Of a stretch of DNA of 64,000 nucleotides, positions 54,199-63,310 are shown in pieces. The position numbers and the translations under genes were made by a program. Origin of the DNA: Salinispora vitiensis (GTDB taxonomy: Bacteria; Actinomycetota; Actinomycetes; Mycobacteriales; Micromonosporaceae); assembly GCF_000378825.1 (NCBI RefSeq), contig NZ_KB900388.1, forward strand, positions 4,099,901 through 4,163,900. The letters run 5' to 3'. Position 1 is the first letter of the stretch; every line of letters starts with the position of its first letter. Below the pieces are notes generated by a model. The model was given only the letters and a program-made list of their open reading frames with translations. It was not told where the DNA came from and made no database searches.

Positions 54199-55505
54199 AC
54201 GTCAGATTCGGGGAGCGATTCGACGTCGGACAGGTACGCCGTTGCCTCCCGCCACGATCGGGTAGCAAACCGGTACGCTCCGCACGCCTCGTAACGAGAA
54301 GCCGCGTTCTGATAGCTCCGCTCGGCGAGCGCGTCGTCTCCGGTCGATCGCGCGACCCGCGCGACGACCATCAGTACCTTCGCCTGGTCTTGCACGCCCA
54401 GTCGATCGATCTGTTCAGGGAGGAGGCGGGCGGCCGCCTCGGCTGCCACGTCGAGGTCACCGGAGGACAGGGCGACCATCGCCTCCACTGCGGTCAGCCG
54501 GGTCCGATCCACCTCGGTGGTCAGCAGCTCGGCCGACTGTCGGGCTCGCTGCAGGCTATGCTTGGCCTCCGCGTGATCTCCGATCGCTGCGTGCTGCGCG
54601 GCGGTGGCGCGGCACAGCTGAGCCCACAGCCGCAGGTCGGTCTCCGGCAGAATCAGGTCCACCGCCCGGCAGAACAGGTCTCGTGTCTGGTCGGGCGTCT
54701 CGGGTGCCGTCAGGAACGCCGCCGCACCGGCGACCCAGTGCACCAGACCGCGTAGCAACCGCAGTGGAACGTCGTCGACGATCTGCAGTAGATCGTAGGC
54801 GACCTTCCTGCCCTGCTCCCACTCGCCGATGTAGAGGTAGGTGATCACGAGCTGAAGTTGGGCACGGACTCGCTCCGGCTGGGTCGCGTCCAGGTGCTCG
54901 GCCGCCGCCACGGCCCTCTCGGCGAGCCGGGTGCTCTCGCGAAGAGCGGCGTTCTGTCGCGCCACCTCGGCCAGCGCGGTGGCGACCTGGGTGTGCAGCA
55001 GGGCCGAGTCGACGGTCAGGGGGTCATTCAGGAGCTCGGTCAGGAGCTCACCCCGTTCGGTCGTCTGGTCCGACAGTCGGAGGGCCTCGGCCAGTTCCCA
55101 TCTGGCTTCCCACATGATGTCCTCGTTATCGGCAGAGGCCGATGCGGCGACGAGACTGCGGAGCTGATCGGCGGCCACGCGGTGATCGCCGCCGGCCCGA
55201 GCGGATCGAGCGGCGAGCAGCCTGCTGATCAGCTCTATGCGATGCGGGCTGCGTGCGCCGGACTCCGGGGTCTCGAGCAGCTCACTCAGCGGAACCCCGA
55301 GGACGTTCGCGATCGCCCTCGCGACGTCGGCATTCGGAGTACGACGACCACTCTCCACCAGTGAGACGTAGCTGGGCGACATGTGGTCCCCCGCGACCTG
55401 GGCCTGGGAAAGCCCGCGGGCGCGTCGCACTTCTCTGAGCCGAAGCCCAAAAGCGGGCTGCTCCACCCCGTACCTCCCGAATCCCGTGGGCACCCGAACG
55501 CTCAT
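54177..55505 (-). CDS. XRE-family HTH regulator with TPR-like C-terminal domain
   Basis: A 442-residue protein. The N-terminal XRE helix-turn-helix is GLSQAQVAGDHMSPSYVSLV, followed by VESGRRTPNADVARAIANVLG. The rest is helical TPR-like repeats (for example RAVAAAEHLDATQPERVRAQ), common in actinobacterial regulators that sense peptides or signals. GTG or ATG near 55505 starts it. Two copies of the shared motif lie in the 290 bp divergent region before the MFS gene, so it could be the regulator that binds that motif; the LuxR protein is the other candidate. Confidence 0.88.
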   Translation of the reverse strand: MSVRVPTGFGRYGVEQPAFGLRLREVRRARGLSQAQVAGDHMSPSYVSLVESGRRTPNADVARAIANVLGVPLSELLETPESGARSPHRIELISRLLAARSARAGGDHRVAADQLRSLVAASASADNEDIMWEARWELAEALRLSDQTTERGELLTELLNDPLTVDSALLHTQVATALAEVARQNAALRESTRLAERAVAAAEHLDATQPERVRAQLQLVITYLYIGEWEQGRKVAYDLLQIVDDVPLRLLRGLVHWVAGAAAFLTAPETPDQTRDLFCRAVDLILPETDLRLWAQLCRATAAQHAAIGDHAEAKHSLQRARQSAELLTTEVDRTRLTAVEAMVALSSGDLDVAAEAAARLLPEQIDRLGVQDQAKVLMVVARVARSTGDDALAERSYQNAASRYEACGAYRFATRSWREATAYLSDVESLPESDVHALIMP

Positions 55506-55742
55506 CGTCGGAGGTCCCGTGTGCCTAGCGACCGCGTCACTGATTTTGTCACGTCGCAGACGACCTCCCTACCGCGGCGCGGGCTGTGGCGAAACAATCC
55601 GTTCCAACCGGGGATGCGTCGCCGCGACGATTAAGCAAGGTACCGCAGGTGCGATCAACATCAACAAACGGCTCGACACCGCGTGAACTGGTCGAAGCCC
55701 CAGTTTACCGACAGATCCCGGATGCAACCAGTGACGAGTCGA

Positions 55743-55780
55743 CTTGTCATGACGCACTGTCACGATCAAGGATTGTCATG
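55743..55780 (+). promoter_or_regulatory. two CTTGTCATG-type motifs between XRE and MFS genes
   Basis: CTTGTCATG at 55743-55751 (extended to TTGTCATGAC) and ATTGTCATG at 55772-55780, with an intervening ACTGTCAC. The MFS start is 16 bp after the second copy, so it would lie at or just downstream of the transcript start. Confidence 0.55.
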
Positions 55781-55795
55781 GTAATGTCGAACTCC

Positions 55796-57193
55796 ATGAC
55801 AGCCGGACGGCACGCGAGAGCCGGCCGATCCGCCCTGGGGACATTGCTGGGCACGTACACCGTCTCCGCTGTCGCGGAGTCGATGACCCTCGTGGCCATC
55901 CCGTGGTTCGTTCTCGAGACGACCGGCAGCGTGACCCGAACCGGCTTGCTCGTCGCGGTCGCCGCGATCAGTTCGGCCCTCGTGGGTCTCCTGGTCGGGC
56001 CGCTGATAGACCGCGTCGGTCACCGCCGGGCGTCCGTGGTCACCTATGCGCTCGGCGGCCTCGCTGTCGGGGCGGTGCCGTTGGCTGATTCGCGTGGCCT
56101 GCTGTCGTTCCCGGTGCTCCTGCTCCTGGTCGTCCTGGGCAGTGTTCTGGACACTCCCGGCACGGTCGCGCTGCGCGGCCGGGTGCGCCAGATGGCGCGG
56201 GCAAGTCGCGTCGAGCTGGAGCCGGTCAACGGGGTGATGCAGACGGCCGCGAACTCCGCCGGGCTGTTCGGGCCGGCACTGGGGGCGGGCGTCATCGCGA
56301 TCGGATCGGCCACCTGGGTTCTGGTAATCGATGCCCTGGCGTGCCTGCTCATGGCGGTGGTGGTAGGAACGGCCGGACCTGCCGCCCGACCGGAGCGCGC
56401 CCCGCCGGGCGGCCCCGTAGGGCCGCAGTCGGCAGACGAGGAGGTCCGACCGGCAGGCGCGGCCGGGCTCCGCCGATACAGCGGCGAGCTCAGGGACGGC
56501 CTCGCGGTGATCGGTCGGACGCGCCTGCTCCGGACGCTCGTCAAGGTGGCGACCGGTTACAGCGTCCTCGACGGCGCCTTTGTCGGAGTGCTGCTCATCG
56601 TGTTCGCCTACGAGCGAATCGGTGATCCCGCCAGCCTGGGCGTGCTGGTCAGCGCGTTCGGCGCCGGGGCGCTGTGTGGGAGCGTCCTCTACGGCGCCCT
56701 GGGGGGACGGCTTCCTCGTCGACCGGTCTATCTGATCGCCGGCCTCGTGGTGGCGGCGGGGGTGGGTGGTCTGGCTTTGGCGGGAGGTGGCGGCGCGGAG
56801 CGGCTCGCCGTCAGCGCGGTGCTGCTGGGCCTGGTCGGTTGCGCGGCGGCGCCGGTCGACCTGATGACCACGGTGGCGGTCCAGCGGGCGGCTCCCGAAG
56901 GGGCGTACGGCCGGGTGGCCGGCACGCTGGCGACCTGTGCGGGCATTGGAGCGCCCGTCGGTATCGCTGTCGGAACGCTGATCGTCGGGACAGCCGGGCT
57001 GGTGGCGGGAATGGTGGCGCTGGCGAGCGGTTACCTACTTGTCACTCTGCTCGCCTGGCGCTCGTCCAGCCTGCACGACCTCGACCTCGACCTCGACCCC
57101 GTCCCGGCGCTCCACGGATCCGCGACGATTCAGCCGCGCCGGCCGGACCCGACGCCCGTTGGCAACCGGACGAACGACCGCCACTCACCATGA
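55796..57193 (+). CDS. MFS efflux transporter (DHA1-like)
   Basis: A 465-residue protein with about twelve helices. It has the VGPLIDRVGHRRASVVTYALGG loop after helix 2 and the AVQRAAPEGAYGRVAGTLATC segment, typical of enterobactin-exporter-like MFS proteins. I chose ATG 55796 because the transport domain begins SALGTLLGTYTVSAVAE soon after; ATGs at 55778 and 55784 are in other frames. It is flanked by the shared motif, so co-regulation with the biosynthetic genes is likely. Confidence 0.9.
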   Translation: MTAGRHARAGRSALGTLLGTYTVSAVAESMTLVAIPWFVLETTGSVTRTGLLVAVAAISSALVGLLVGPLIDRVGHRRASVVTYALGGLAVGAVPLADSRGLLSFPVLLLLVVLGSVLDTPGTVALRGRVRQMARASRVELEPVNGVMQTAANSAGLFGPALGAGVIAIGSATWVLVIDALACLLMAVVVGTAGPAARPERAPPGGPVGPQSADEEVRPAGAAGLRRYSGELRDGLAVIGRTRLLRTLVKVATGYSVLDGAFVGVLLIVFAYERIGDPASLGVLVSAFGAGALCGSVLYGALGGRLPRRPVYLIAGLVVAAGVGGLALAGGGGAERLAVSAVLLGLVGCAAAPVDLMTTVAVQRAAPEGAYGRVAGTLATCAGIGAPVGIAVGTLIVGTAGLVAGMVALASGYLLVTLLAWRSSSLHDLDLDLDPVPALHGSATIQPRRPDPTPVGNRTNDRHSP

Positions 57194-57208
57194 CTCAATC
57201 TTTACCTG

Positions 57209-57237
57209 TCTTGACGAATGGCATGACAAGCTGTCAA
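57209..57237 (+). promoter_or_regulatory. CATGACAAG motif upstream of the ALDH operon
   Basis: TCTTGAC (57209-57215), CATGACAAG (57222-57230, reverse complement of CTTGTCATG) and TGTCAA (57232-57237) lie 64 bp before the aldehyde dehydrogenase start. Same motif elements as the sites at 38.4, 49.9 and 55.7 kb, in inverted order. Confidence 0.55.
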
Positions 57238-57300
57238 TCTCGTCGGGAACCCTGACCAACGGGCGTCGGATTGGCGACCGTGCCGGGCGAGGAGAGCAGC

Positions 57301-58581
57301 ATGACGGTGCACCTTCCCACGACACCACGTGTCACCAGCAGTGCGGGGATGCCCCACCCGGATCGTCTCCGCAGTCTGTCCAGGGTCCGTGAACTGTTGG
57401 TCGAGCAACCTGACCAGGTCCTCGACGAGCTGACCAAGTTCACGACGATCGGCGCGGCGCGGTACGAACTGGCCGCCGCGATCGCCACCCTCGACGGTGC
57501 GTTGGCAGAGTGCCAACGCCACCGACCGGCAGCGGTACGGAACATCGCGGTGTTCATGCCATCCAACGTGCTGCTCTACTCCTACGTGCTCTACCTGCTG
57601 GTGCCGTCGCTGTTCGCCGACCGGGTGGTGCTCAGGCCCGCCAGCCAGACGGCGGAACATCTGCAACGTCTACACGCGATGCTCGCACCGGTGCACGGCC
57701 TGCCGATCGAGCCGTTGATGGTCAGCCAGCGAGCCTTCGTCTGGGACGCAGTTCTGCCGGCCGACGTCGTCGTCTTCACCGGCGCCTACCAGAACGCCGA
57801 ACAGATCCGGCCCCAGCTCCGCGCCGAGCAGCTGTTGCTCTTCCTGGGGGCGGGGGTGAACCCCTTCATCGTCGCCCCGGGGGCCGATCTTGCCGCGGCC
57901 GCCCGCGACGCCGTTCAGATCCGGATGTTCAACACCGGCCAGGACTGCCTGGCCCCCGACCTCTTCTGTGTCCAGGAATCGGATGCCGACGCCTTCCTCG
58001 ACCTGCTGCTCAAGGAGGTCAAGGGCTTACGGTACGGCGAATACGCGGACCCGACAGCCGACTACGGGTCGATCTTCTACCACGGAGCGCTTGAGGCCGC
58101 GGCGCTCTTCCTGTTCAAAAATCGGGCCAATATCGTCCACGGCGGCAGCATCGACTTCCGCAGCCGCAGGGTCGAACCGGCGGTGGTGGTCAGCCCCCTG
58201 GACGGACGATCCGGCGACACCGAGTTCTTCGCACCAGTCTTCAACGTCGCCGTCTACCCGGACGAGGCCACCGCGACCCGCATCCTGACCAGCGGGATCT
58301 ATGCCGAGCGTGCGTTGGGCGCCAGCGTCTACGGCGATGCGCCCGCACTGACCGCCGCACTTGCCCGCCGGCACACCGTCACCATCAACGCGTCGATGTT
58401 CAGCGTCGACGACGGCAACGCTCCCTTCGGTGGCTGGGGACCGATGGCGAGCTACGCGGCGTACAGCGGGCGACTGCACGTGGGGCCGATCCTGGTGTCC
58501 CAGGCGGTTGCCCGTCATCTCGGCCAAGCTGGTGAGCCGGTCGAGCCCGACGTCGGCGAAACCGGGATGGGAGCGCGGTGA
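57301..58581 (+). CDS. aldehyde dehydrogenase-superfamily protein
   Basis: A 426-residue protein of the ALDH fold. It has the conserved NTGQDCLAPDLF (catalytic Cys), a preceding VVFTGAYQNAEQI cofactor region and EFFAPVFNVAVY, which corresponds to the usual E-x-F-G-P-V segment. It is shorter at the N-terminus than most ALDHs. ATG 57301 follows GAGGAG. First gene of an operon with a ThDP enzyme and an acyltransferase. It may oxidise or reduce an acyl/aldehyde intermediate linked to starter supply. Confidence 0.85.
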   Translation: MTVHLPTTPRVTSSAGMPHPDRLRSLSRVRELLVEQPDQVLDELTKFTTIGAARYELAAAIATLDGALAECQRHRPAAVRNIAVFMPSNVLLYSYVLYLLVPSLFADRVVLRPASQTAEHLQRLHAMLAPVHGLPIEPLMVSQRAFVWDAVLPADVVVFTGAYQNAEQIRPQLRAEQLLLFLGAGVNPFIVAPGADLAAAARDAVQIRMFNTGQDCLAPDLFCVQESDADAFLDLLLKEVKGLRYGEYADPTADYGSIFYHGALEAAALFLFKNRANIVHGGSIDFRSRRVEPAVVVSPLDGRSGDTEFFAPVFNVAVYPDEATATRILTSGIYAERALGASVYGDAPALTAALARRHTVTINASMFSVDDGNAPFGGWGPMASYAAYSGRLHVGPILVSQAVARHLGQAGEPVEPDVGETGMGAR

Positions 58582-60329
58582 GCCAGGACCTGACCGCGGT
58601 GTCGACCGTCGAGGGTCCGTCACCGTCGGTGTCATCGGTACCCTTACCCACGGCGACGCGGTACCCGACCGGGTGGGCGGCGGTCGCGGACCTGGTCGTC
58701 GCGCTCGGCGTCGACACGATATTCGGGCTTCCTGGCGACGACATGGGGCCGCTGGCGGCGCTTGCCACGCTGCCGGTGCGCGTCGTCCTCTGCCGTGACC
58801 AGCGCAACGCCGTCTTCATGGCCACCGGGTACGCGCTCTCCACCGGCTACCCGGGGGTGGTCATCGTCGGCAAGGGACCGGCGGTCACGAACACGATCAC
58901 AGGGCTCTTGGAGGCCGACTCGGCACGAGTTCCACTCCTGCTCGTTGCCGCAGGGACCGCCGAGGCGAGCGTCGGGACCGGCGCGTTCCAGGAAGTGGAC
59001 CAGTTGACGCTCGTCCGACCCCTGACGCGCTACGCCGCCCGGGTCACCGAGCCCTCGCGGTTGGGAGCAGTCCTGAACAAGGCGGCGTTGATCGCGCGGG
59101 CCGTCCCGGGTCCGGTCTACGTCGAGATCTCCGAACCGGTCGGGCTCGGCCCGGTGACGGTTGCCGGACCATGGCGGGCGGCACCTGTGGAGCCCTCCCC
59201 GGCGTCGGACGAGTCGATTGCGACCAGCGGGGCGCTGCTGGCACGGGCCCAGCGACCGGTGCTCCTGGCCGGTGGCGGTTGTCGACACCGCGACGTGGGC
59301 CGGATCATCGAGCAGCTCGCCGAGGCCCTGGGTGCGCCGATCTTCGCCACCGCCTCCGGACGAGGCGTCCCGTCCGAGGAGCACGATTTCTTCTGCGGCC
59401 TCGCTGGCCTCTACAGCGTGCCTCCGATGAGCGAACTCTGGGCCGAGGCGGACCTCGTTGTCGCGCTGGGCAGCAGGTTGGAGGAGACCGCGACCTTCGG
59501 TTGGCCCCAGTCCACCCGTGTGATCCAGGTGACCCTGGACGCCGCCGACGTGGCCACCGAGCGGGAGGGGTCGGCGGTGCTCGGTGACGTCCGGGCAGTG
59601 CTCCTCGGTTGGCTGGACGCCGACACCGGCCCATACCGGTCGGCGTGGGTCGACCGGGTACGGACAACCAGAGCGGCAGCCGAGCGTGTCGCCGACGGGA
59701 TTCGCAAGCGTGACAGGCCGAACGGGGTGGCCGTCACCGCTGTGCTGAGCGTCCTCGACCGGGTCGTCCCGCCTGACCGCATCCTCGTGCAGGAAAATGG
59801 TCTGCAGGACATGTGGTCGTACTTCTTCCCGTACTGGTCCAGCAGTTCCGCCGGCGGGTCGATCGTGCCCAGTGAGCAGACCAGCCTGGGATTCGGCGCC
59901 GCCGCCGCGGTCGGGGTGGCCTGCGGCCGGAAAGGTCCCGTCGTCTCCATCGCGGGCGACGGTGCGTTCCACCTGTTCCGCAGCGAGCTGCCCACCGTCG
60001 TCGAGGCGGGTGTCGGGGTGCTCTACGTCGTGCTCGACAACGGCGGCTACGGATGGTTGCAGAAGAACCTCGGGTCGGCCGTCCCGGGCAGCCGGTACCG
60101 CTTCACCGATACCGGCCGGGGCACCGGCAATCGTGGCCTCGCGGCGGCCTACGGCCTGGGATTCGCCCGGATCGACGACGTGGACGACCTCGAACCGGTG
60201 CTACGCGAGGCGTGGCGGGAGTGTGCCGCCGGCCGCACCACGATCGTCGAGATCGGTGTGGATCTTGACGACACGCCGCCCGGGATCGACAAACTGGCCG
60301 GTGACTTTCCAGTATCGCCGCACGCCTGA
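58578..60329 (+). CDS. ThDP-dependent enzyme (acetolactate-synthase/decarboxylase-like)
   Basis: A 583-residue protein with three domains and the ThDP motif IAGDGAFHLFRSELP, with NGGYGWL after it. The N-terminal Glu that activates ThDP appears replaced: the segment reads CRDQRNAVFMATGYA, with Gln where H-E-Q-G relatives have Glu. That is uncommon and may change the chemistry. GTG 58578 overlaps the ALDH stop (GTGA). Coupled to the ALDH, it may make or cleave a 2-hydroxy/2-oxo acyl unit, perhaps a starter or building block. Confidence 0.85.
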   Translation: MSQDLTAVSTVEGPSPSVSSVPLPTATRYPTGWAAVADLVVALGVDTIFGLPGDDMGPLAALATLPVRVVLCRDQRNAVFMATGYALSTGYPGVVIVGKGPAVTNTITGLLEADSARVPLLLVAAGTAEASVGTGAFQEVDQLTLVRPLTRYAARVTEPSRLGAVLNKAALIARAVPGPVYVEISEPVGLGPVTVAGPWRAAPVEPSPASDESIATSGALLARAQRPVLLAGGGCRHRDVGRIIEQLAEALGAPIFATASGRGVPSEEHDFFCGLAGLYSVPPMSELWAEADLVVALGSRLEETATFGWPQSTRVIQVTLDAADVATEREGSAVLGDVRAVLLGWLDADTGPYRSAWVDRVRTTRAAAERVADGIRKRDRPNGVAVTAVLSVLDRVVPPDRILVQENGLQDMWSYFFPYWSSSSAGGSIVPSEQTSLGFGAAAAVGVACGRKGPVVSIAGDGAFHLFRSELPTVVEAGVGVLYVVLDNGGYGWLQKNLGSAVPGSRYRFTDTGRGTGNRGLAAAYGLGFARIDDVDDLEPVLREAWRECAAGRTTIVEIGVDLDDTPPGIDKLAGDFPVSPHA

Positions 60330-60347
60330 CCGGATGGGGGCACAAAC

Positions 60348-61268
60348 GTGGGGGGTTCCGCCATGTTCTTTCCGGGGCTCGTCCCCACCAGTCCGACCTC
60401 TCTGCAGAGCTTCGCCGAGGGTAGTCACCATGCCCAGGCCCGTCTCGCCGTCGCCGATGACGTGCTCGGCTACCCCGTGTTGAGTCGATACGCCTCCGCG
60501 TCCATCTACGAGTGGGAGGTGTTCGAGGCGGGGTACATGGCAGTCAGCCTGGCATTGGCCGACTGGGCTACCGAACGGTGGCAGCTAAGCCCCGCGGTCG
60601 CCGGCGGCCAGAGCTTCGGTGCCTTCATGGCGGCGGTGTTCGCCGGTGCTCTGACGTACCACGACGCCCTTCTGCTGCTGCGCCGGAGCGTGACGGTGGA
60701 GACGGACTTCTTCGACGGGCTTCCCGAGCCGTTGGGCTGCCACTTCTTCTACCGGCTGTCCCACGACCAGGTGGAGAACCTGGTGGCCGAGTTCCGCGCG
60801 GCCGGTCACCTGCTTGAGCTCTCCGTCGTCCTGGACGAGGAGGTGCACGCGGTCTCCGGGCCGCGCGCCGCGCTTGCCGACTTCGCGCGCCGGGTGCGCG
60901 AGGAGGGCGGCCACCCGTTCTACACGATGAACCGGGCTGAGCACTGCAGCATGGTCGCGGGGCTGCGCACCCGCCTGGAGAACGAGGTCTACGGAACGGT
61001 TCGCTGGCATCGACCGTCCATCCCCCTGCTCTCCGACGTCACCGGTGCACTGCTGACCACGCCGGAGGAGGTCCGGACCGACCTTCTCGACGGCTGGACC
61101 CACCCGGTGCGGTGGAACACCGTCACGGACGGTTTGCGCGCGGCCGGCGTAGACCATGTCCACATCGTCGGTCCCCGGTCCATGTTCGCCCGGATCACCC
61201 GCGGCCGGTTCCCCACCACCTTGATCACCACGAAGACGGTGCTAACCGACTCGACCACCGCATCCTGA
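60348..61268 (+). CDS. malonyl-CoA:ACP acyltransferase-like enzyme
   Basis: A 306-residue FabD-fold protein. It has the nucleophile motif GGQSFGAF (Ser near residue 88) and a His in NRAEHCSMVAGL corresponding to the catalytic F-H-S-P region, followed by PLLSDVTGALL. It is a candidate source of malonyl (or another acyl) ACP for the KSs, and is the only AT seen in the window. GTG 60348 and ATG 60363 are both possible. It closes the ALDH-ThDP-AT operon and lies next to insertion sequences. Confidence 0.87.
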   Translation: MGGSAMFFPGLVPTSPTSLQSFAEGSHHAQARLAVADDVLGYPVLSRYASASIYEWEVFEAGYMAVSLALADWATERWQLSPAVAGGQSFGAFMAAVFAGALTYHDALLLLRRSVTVETDFFDGLPEPLGCHFFYRLSHDQVENLVAEFRAAGHLLELSVVLDEEVHAVSGPRAALADFARRVREEGGHPFYTMNRAEHCSMVAGLRTRLENEVYGTVRWHRPSIPLLSDVTGALLTTPEEVRTDLLDGWTHPVRWNTVTDGLRAAGVDHVHIVGPRSMFARITRGRFPTTLITTKTVLTDSTTAS

Positions 61269-61374
61269 CAGCGACTACCGATCCGGCAGCTCGTCGACAG
61301 GGCCGGCACTGAAGTGACCCCCTGAGACCGGACACCTCCTGACTTGGCATCCTGCCGAGGAGGAGGAAACCGCT

Positions 61375-61668
61375 GTGGCTCGACAGAGCAAGTACCCCGA
61401 GGAGTTCCGGCGCCAGGCCGCGGCGTTGGTGCTCGACTCCGGTCGCACGATCCGCGACGTGGGTCGGGAGTTGGGCGTCAACCACGAGACGCTGCGCAAC
61501 TGGGTCGACCGGATGCGGCAGGAACGCGACGGCGGCTGGCCCAGTGACCTGGCCGCTGACGAACGGGCCGAGTTGGTGCGGTTGCGACGGCAGGTCGCCC
61601 AGCTGGAGCTGGAGAAGGAGATCTTGAAAAAAGCCGCGGTCTTCTTCGCACGCGAGACGGAGCGGTGA
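61375..61668 (+). CDS. IS3-family transposase OrfA
   Basis: A 97-residue protein with an HTH (DSGRTIRDVGRELGVNHETL) and a leucine-rich coiled region (VRLRRQVAQLELEKEILKKA), typical of IS3 OrfA. GTG 61375 starts it. It overlaps orfB by 4 bp, the usual place for programmed frameshifting. Confidence 0.9.
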   Translation: MARQSKYPEEFRRQAAALVLDSGRTIRDVGRELGVNHETLRNWVDRMRQERDGGWPSDLAADERAELVRLRRQVAQLELEKEILKKAAVFFARETER

Positions 61669-62102
61669 ACCGGACTGACGTGTACCGGTTCATCGACGCG
61701 GAGAAGACCACCTACCCGGTCCGTCTGCTCTGCCGGCTGCTCGGTGTCGGCCACAGCGCCTTCTACCAGTGGCTGCGAACCGGCCGGCAACATGCCGCTG
61801 ACCGGGAACGCCACGACCACGCTCGGGTCGAGGTGACCCGGCAGGCCTGGTCGGAGCATCGAGGCGTCTACGGCGCCCGCCGGCTCACCGCCGAACTCCA
61901 CGACCGTGGCCACCGGTGGAACCGCAAGGCGGTAGCGAGACTGATGCGCTTGGCCGGCATTGAGGGCGCCCACCGCCGGCGACGCGGCAAGCCGCGCCGC
62001 AAGGCCGCAGCTACCGCGACCGCCCCGGACCTGGTCCAGCGGCAGTTCACTGCCACCGAACCGAACCGGCTGTGGGTCGCCGACATCTCCTACCTGCGCA
62101 CG
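61665..62102 (+). pseudogene. IS3-family transposase OrfB, 3'-truncated
   Basis: It begins with NRTDVYRFIDAEKTTYPVRL and includes GVYGARRLTAELHDRG and RLWVADISYLRT, which carries the first catalytic Asp of the DDE set. After YLRT the frame leaves the family, so the remaining DDE residues are absent. Not functional. Confidence 0.85.
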
Positions 62103-62135
62103 ATCCTGTCTCGGCGTCGAGCCGGGATCGGGCCC

Positions 62136-62514
62136 CTTTTTGCAGATGGCCGTCCCGGCGAGCGCCGGCGGCGTGTTGGTGGGCGCGGCTGGTCATCGAG
62201 TCCACGCTGACCATCCAGGTGATCCGGCCTTGCGCATCGCCGGCGGCCTGCGAGGCGGCCAGGATCTTGTCCCAGGTGCCGTCGCGCTGCCAGCGACGGA
62301 ACAGCCCGTAGATCGTCTGCCAGGGTCCGTACTCGGCCGGCACGTCACGCCAGGGCGACCCGATTCGGATCCGCCACCTGATCCCGTCGATGAGCTGCCG
62401 TTTGTCCCACTTCGGCGGCCGACCCTTCACCGACGCGGCCGGCAACAGCGCGGCGAGCCGCTGCCACTGAGCGTCGGTGAGGTCGTGCCGCCTCGTCACC
62501 GCTAAGGTAGCCAC
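62136..62514 (-). pseudogene. IS5-family transposase, 3'-truncated
   Basis: The minus-strand frame from GTG 62514 has the IS5 N-terminus (HDLTDAQWQRLAALLP) and GSPWRDVPAEYGPWQTIYGLF, then VSVDSM with the first catalytic Asp. The frame becomes unrelated after GHLQKG at about 62136, where it meets the IS3 remnant. Both elements are therefore broken at one junction. A 14-bp inverted repeat lies just upstream of its start. Confidence 0.85.
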
Positions 62515-62569
62515 GAGGTCTCCGGTATGACGTTCTTGCTTGGTCGCAGAACCAAATACCGGAGACCTC
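62515..62569. repeat. 14-bp inverted repeat at the IS5-like 5' end
   Basis: GAGGTCTCCGGTAT (62515-62528) and ATACCGGAGACCTC (62556-62569) form a perfect hairpin around 27 nt, adjacent to the transposase start. It probably belongs to the element (end or expression control). Confidence 0.6.
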
Positions 62570-62702
62570 TTCAGTTGTCGATCACCGACACGCCGTGACC
62601 TTCACCGGCCACCACGACTTCTGAAACACGCCTTAGCCCAGTGCAGCATGCTCGCCACAGCCGGCTCAGGTTCATGACACCGACAACAAGGGGGCCGCAG
62701 TG

Positions 62703-62720
62703 GGCCAAGCATGCTTGGCC
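62703..62720. promoter_or_regulatory. 18-bp perfect palindrome before the AbiE-like operon
   Basis: GGCCAAGCATGCTTGGCC, 21 bp upstream of the first gene of the two-gene module. It overlaps where a promoter should be and fits an autoregulatory operator, as in toxin-antitoxin systems. Function inferred. Confidence 0.6.
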
Positions 62721-62741
62721 TAGCGTAGTAGGCTGACGAGC

Positions 62742-63308
62742 ATGGGTCGGTTCTCCGAGGATGAGCTGCAGGCGGTTGTCTCAAGGTACGAGGCGACGCG
62801 CGCGCAGGCGTTGACCGAGCGGGACGAGCAGCTGCGGGCGTTTCACGCCGCCGGCTGGCGACCGGTCGATCTGCAACGGGTCACCGGGTACAGCCGGGAG
62901 ACGATCCGCCAGGCCCTCCGACCGGAGGTCCGGCGGGCGACCAATCTCAGCCGGCGCAGGACGGCACCCCAGCCGCCGGCGGACTACCGGCCCTACGGCG
63001 ACCGGAAGCCCTACGTAGTGGCCGCGACCCTCGCCGATCTCCATGGCCCGACCGCGGGCACGGTGACGCTTCCGCCTCATCTCGACTGGTCCGGGCACGC
63101 CGAGTACGACCTTGACCGGCCCGCCCGCCTGGCCAGCATGTACAAGGTGGTGCTCACCGAAGCCAGCACGGCCGAGGACCTCAACGCCTGGCTCGATGTC
63201 GACCTCCTCCGGCGGCTCTGGCCCACCCTCTGGCTGCCGCCCCAGCTCCGCCAGCGCTGGGAGGACACCTTCCCTGAACTCGCCGCCACCCGCAGCGACG
63301 CGGCATAG
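62742..63308 (+). CDS. HTH-containing small protein, candidate partner or antitoxin of the AbiEii-like gene
   Basis: A 188-residue protein. An N-terminal helical stretch precedes a helix-turn-helix-like segment (WRPVDLQRVTGYSRETIRQA, residues 38-57). The middle has RPYGDRKPYVVAATLADLHG and the end is acidic. It lacks the AbiEi winged-helix pattern I would expect, so the antitoxin role is a guess from its place 2 bp before the nucleotidyltransferase gene. ATG 62742 lies just after the palindrome with little leader. Confidence 0.65.
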   Translation: MGRFSEDELQAVVSRYEATRAQALTERDEQLRAFHAAGWRPVDLQRVTGYSRETIRQALRPEVRRATNLSRRRTAPQPPADYRPYGDRKPYVVAATLADLHGPTAGTVTLPPHLDWSGHAEYDLDRPARLASMYKVVLTEASTAEDLNAWLDVDLLRRLWPTLWLPPQLRQRWEDTFPELAATRSDAA

Positions 63309-63310
63309 CG

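Larger units (their letters stand above)
61310..62110 (+). mobile_element. IS3-family element, truncated on the right
   Basis: The left end TGAAGTGACCCCCTGAGACC begins at about 61310. orfA and orfB follow in the usual overlapping arrangement. The copy breaks off at about 62100, before the DDE core ends, and no right inverted repeat is seen. The break abuts an IS5-like fragment in the opposite orientation. Confidence 0.75.
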
